A DNA stretch of 33,582 nt, from contig JACVTC010000386.1 in assembly GCA_016946835.1 (NCBI GenBank), positions 1 through 33,582 on the forward strand, in the 5' to 3' direction. A program made the translations under genes and the position numbers. The notes below the pieces were generated by a model, which worked only from the letters and a program-made list of their open reading frames with translations, made no database searches and was not told the origin of the DNA. The DNA comes from Neocallimastix lanati (nom. inval.) (lineage: Eukaryota > Neocallimastigomycota > Neocallimastigomycetes > Neocallimastigales > Neocallimastigaceae). How positions within the stretch are numbered: position 1 is the first letter of the stretch; every line of letters starts with the position of its first letter. Positions 30,895 through 33,582 of the stretch are shown in pieces.

Positions 30895-31700
30895 ATGAAT
30901 AATCGTGTAAAGAAGAGATATATTACTTCTTCTGAAATAAAAGAACTAATAAATAATTCTAATATAGATAAATTAAAAAACATTTTTGTCAATTTAAATT
31001 TTAATGATAATGAATTTATTAAAATTTTACTCTCTTTCTATATACTCTCTTTCGATTTATTAATACAACTCCTACCAAGAATTTAAAATATAAAATTTTT
31101 AAAGATGAATATTAAATTGTATTAGTTTAAGAAAAAGAGAATAATTTTTATAATAGATATAATTATATAATAGAAATAATTTTATTATAGATAATGGGAA
31201 TAAAAATATTATTAAAATATTTAGGTGAACATGAGGTGGATATAAATAAAATAGTTTATAAAAATGTTAAAATACATTTATTTGATACATGTCAAAGTGG
31301 CAATAAAAATTTAATTAAATATTTATTAGACTATGGAGTAAAAATGGAAAAAGAAAATAAAAACAATGAAACCCCATTATTTAAGGCATGTGAAATTGGA
31401 AATAAAGATATAGTATAATGTTTAGTATAATATGGCAGATGGAAGAAATCATGATATATGAAAATATTTATTAAATCATGAAGTATATATAGATTAGATA
31501 TAAAAAATATCTAATCTTTATTTAAAACCTGTGAAAGTAGTACAAAAGGATTAGTAGAATGTTTAATATAATATAGTAAAGATATAAATAAAAAAAATTG
31601 AATATAAAATAAAACCATTATATTATATAATCATAAATAAAAAATTTTTATATAATAAACAATTATTAAAAAAAGATAAAAGAAATTTAAAAATTAATAA
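30895..31700 (+). pseudogene. Ankyrin-repeat gene, degraded copy 1
   Basis: It begins with a short frame (MNNRVKKRYITSSEIKEL, then NIDKLKNIFVNLNFNDNEF) that stops at 31086. A second frame at 31194-31418 has ankyrin-like repeats (ETPLFKACEIGNKDIV, LIKYLLDYGVKMEKENK). Further traces (CESSTKGLVECL, KDINKKN) continue to about 31600 with stops. The repeat wording matches the second copy. This is a decayed member of an ankyrin-repeat family, probably a protein-protein interaction scaffold when intact. Its exact limits are uncertain. Confidence 0.65.
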
Positions 31701-31936
31701 AGTTAAACTATAGAATATTATTGAAATTATAAGCTTATTATATTTTTATTTTTTTCTTATTTTTATTTTTATTTTTATTTTTTTTTTATATAAATATCAT
31801 TATTAAGTTATTTAATAAATAGATTTTGAAATTATTAAAAAGAAAAAAAAAAAAAGGAAAAAAAAAAAGAATTAAAATAAAAAAAAAATAAATACATAAA
31901 AACATAAAAAAGAATGTTAAAATTTTATTTTTTGTT

Positions 31937-31986
<50 letters not shown>

Positions 31987-32367
31987 TGGACTTACTTTAA
32001 TAATTAGTTCTTAGAGAGTTATAAAATTTAAAAGGTTAGAATATTTTTTTTCTGATTGTTAAATCTAATTTTTATATAAAATTTTTTATATTAATTATTA
32101 ATATTTTAATATTTTTATTAAATGATAATGAATTAATTATAAAAAATGGAAATAGTAATATATATATATATAAGAATATTTTATCTCGGACATAGAACTC
32201 TTTTAATCGATTGAATATTCTTTTTAAATTTTTGTTCTATTTTTTATTTCTATTTTTTTTTATTTTAATTATTTAATATATATAATATTATTATATATAT
32301 TTTCCGTTTTACATAGTTCATTTTATTTTAATGAACTTATAAAAAATATAAATATAAATGGATTCCA

Positions 32368-32399
<32 letters not shown>

Positions 32400-32504
32400 T
32401 AAAAAATAATGCATTTATTTATTTAATAAATAACTAATTAAATAAATAAGTAAATAATTAAATAAAGAAAAAAAATTACGACACGCAGTATAAAATAAAA
32501 GTAA
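31701..32504. other. AT-rich spacer between ankyrin gene copies
   Basis: T-rich and A-rich homopolymers, including a T-run followed by an A-run near 31939-31986 and an (AT)n tract near 32159-32172. The left part resembles the 3' end seen at 30278-30320 and the right part the 5' flank at 30375-30894. No gene or RNA is recognised. Confidence 0.6.
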
Positions 32505-33582
32505 TATGACATAACTGTAAAAAGAAGAGAGATATAAAATCTAAAAAATTCAATGATAATGGACATACCTCTATAAGACTAAAACTCTAACAAGTAATGA
32601 AGAAGATGATTTATATATAACTTCATCTAAAATAAAAGATTTAATAAAGAATTTCTAACATAAAGGGAATTAAAAAATATTTTTTATACTTAAAAATTTT
32701 ATGATAATGAATTTATTAAATTTTTACTCTTTCTTTATAAAAATAAAACTCTCTACAAAGAATTTTAATATTATGAACTTTCTAAAGATAAATATAAAAT
32801 TATATTATATTATAAAAGAGAATATAATTTTTACAATAAAATTATTTATAAAATCGAAAATGGGAATACAAATTTATTAAAATATTTAATAGTATATGGA
32901 GTAGCTATAGATAAAATAGTTTATAAGAATGGTGAAACACCATTATTTAAGGCATGTGAAAGTGGAAATAAAGATTTAATAGAATACTTAGTAGAAAATG
33001 GAGCAAATATAATAAAGAAAATAATTATTTTAATGAAACACCATTATTTAAGGCTTGTGAAAATGGAAATAAAGAATTAGTGGAATACATAGTAGAACAT
33101 GGAGCAGATATAAATAAAAAAAAATGGAATGGTGAAACACCATTATTTAAGGCATGCAAAAGTGGAAATAAAGATTTAGTAGAATATTTAGTAGAATTTG
33201 AAGCAGATATAAATAAAGAAAATACATATGGTAAAACAATAATATTTAAGGCCTGTGAAAGTGGAAATAAAGATTTAGTGGAATATTTAGTAGTAAAACA
33301 TAGATCAGATATAAATAAAGAAAGTGGAAATAAAGAAACACCATTATTTTATGCATGTAAAAGTGGAAATAAAGAAACACCATTATTTTATGCATGTAAA
33401 AGTGGAAATAAAGAAACACCATTATTTTATGCATGTAAAAGTGGAAATAAAGATTTAGTAGAATGTTTAGTAGAACATTCAGCAGATATAAATAAAGAAA
33501 ATAAATATAGTAAAGAAACACCAATATTTAGTGCAATTGAAAGTGGAAATAAAGATTTAGTAGTATACTTAATAGAAAATGG
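32505..33582 (+). pseudogene. Ankyrin-repeat gene, copy 2 (broken N-terminus, runs off window)
   Basis: The N-terminal part is a shattered version of copy 1 (TSSKIKDLIKNF then stop; YDNEFIKFLLFLYKN with TAA at 32766-32768). From 32769 the frame is open with ankyrin units (NGETPLFKACESGNKDLIEYLVENGAN). One missing base near 33008-33011 shifts to the frame that stays open to the window end. Later units read ETPLFKACENGNKELVEYIVEHG, SGNKDLVEYLVEFEADINKEN and similar. Each normal unit is about 33 residues. Function is unknown beyond interaction scaffolding. It is probably a pseudogene unless the indels are sequencing errors in homopolymers. Confidence 0.65.
33323..33439 (+). repeat. Three perfect 39-bp tandem repeats inside the ankyrin frame
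   Basis: Three identical 39-bp units encode SGNKETPLFYACK three times, in frame. Each is a 33-residue ankyrin unit missing about 20 residues between GNK and ETPLF. The loss is flanked by AATAAAGA-like sequence on both sides, suggesting slippage, then expansion of the shortened unit. Confidence 0.9.

Noticed and set aside
33323-33439. CRISPR-like array
   Set aside because: The repeats are directly adjacent with no spacers and are in frame inside an ankyrin coding region.
1-33582. tRNA genes as insertion targets, as in Dictyostelium TRE elements
   Set aside because: I saw no tRNA-like cloverleaf or A/B box pair next to the elements.

Overview
The window is very AT-rich eukaryotic DNA, dominated by a 29-kb head-to-tail array of non-LTR (target-primed, poly(A)-tailed) retrotransposons. 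Three features suggest an anaerobic gut fungus (Neocallimastigomycota): extreme A+T in non-coding DNA, a codon-biased host gene tail at the left edge, and tandem ankyrin-repeat genes with 'GNKDLVEYLVE.GADINKEN' type repeats at the right edge. That assignment is inference (about 0.6); another very AT-rich protist or fungus is possible.

Layout. 1-131: 3' end of a host gene, apparently with a frame break. 132-804: AT-rich spacer. About 805-30188: retrotransposon array, every element on the + strand. I name three families. NLR-A is a single ORF of 1361 aa. NLR-B is a single ORF of 1489 aa with a Ser-rich linker. NLR-C is seen only as 5'-truncated 3' ends and is related to NLR-A. Order: NLR-A copy 1 (intact) | NLR-C fragment | NLR-A copy 2 (5'-truncated) | 58 bp of NLR-B ORF | NLR-B copy 1 (intact) | NLR-A copy 3 (nonsense codon plus a 1.65-kb internal duplication) | NLR-B copy 2 (ORF intact, leader split by a nested NLR-C) | NLR-A copy 4 (3'-truncated into a TTA microsatellite). 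Most junctions run from one element's pure 33-44 nt poly(A) tail directly into the next element, with no host DNA between. 30189-33582: AT-rich DNA with two diverged, broken ankyrin-repeat gene copies, the second running off the window.

NLR-A and NLR-B each encode one polyprotein: an N-terminal region with an RRM-like strand/helix pattern, an APE-type endonuclease, a reverse transcriptase (F-A/S-D-D), and a C-terminal CX2C...HX4C zinc motif. No RNase H or separate ORF1 was recognised. The [NLR-B + NLR-A] pair is present twice in tandem (8332-20146 and 20147-30188) with the same internal junction, so it was probably duplicated as a block. A nested NLR-C insertion with a 14-bp target-site duplication is present in the second block; the first block keeps the empty site. 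This dates the NLR-C insertion after the duplication.

No tRNA, rRNA, CRISPR array or prokaryote-type operon was found.
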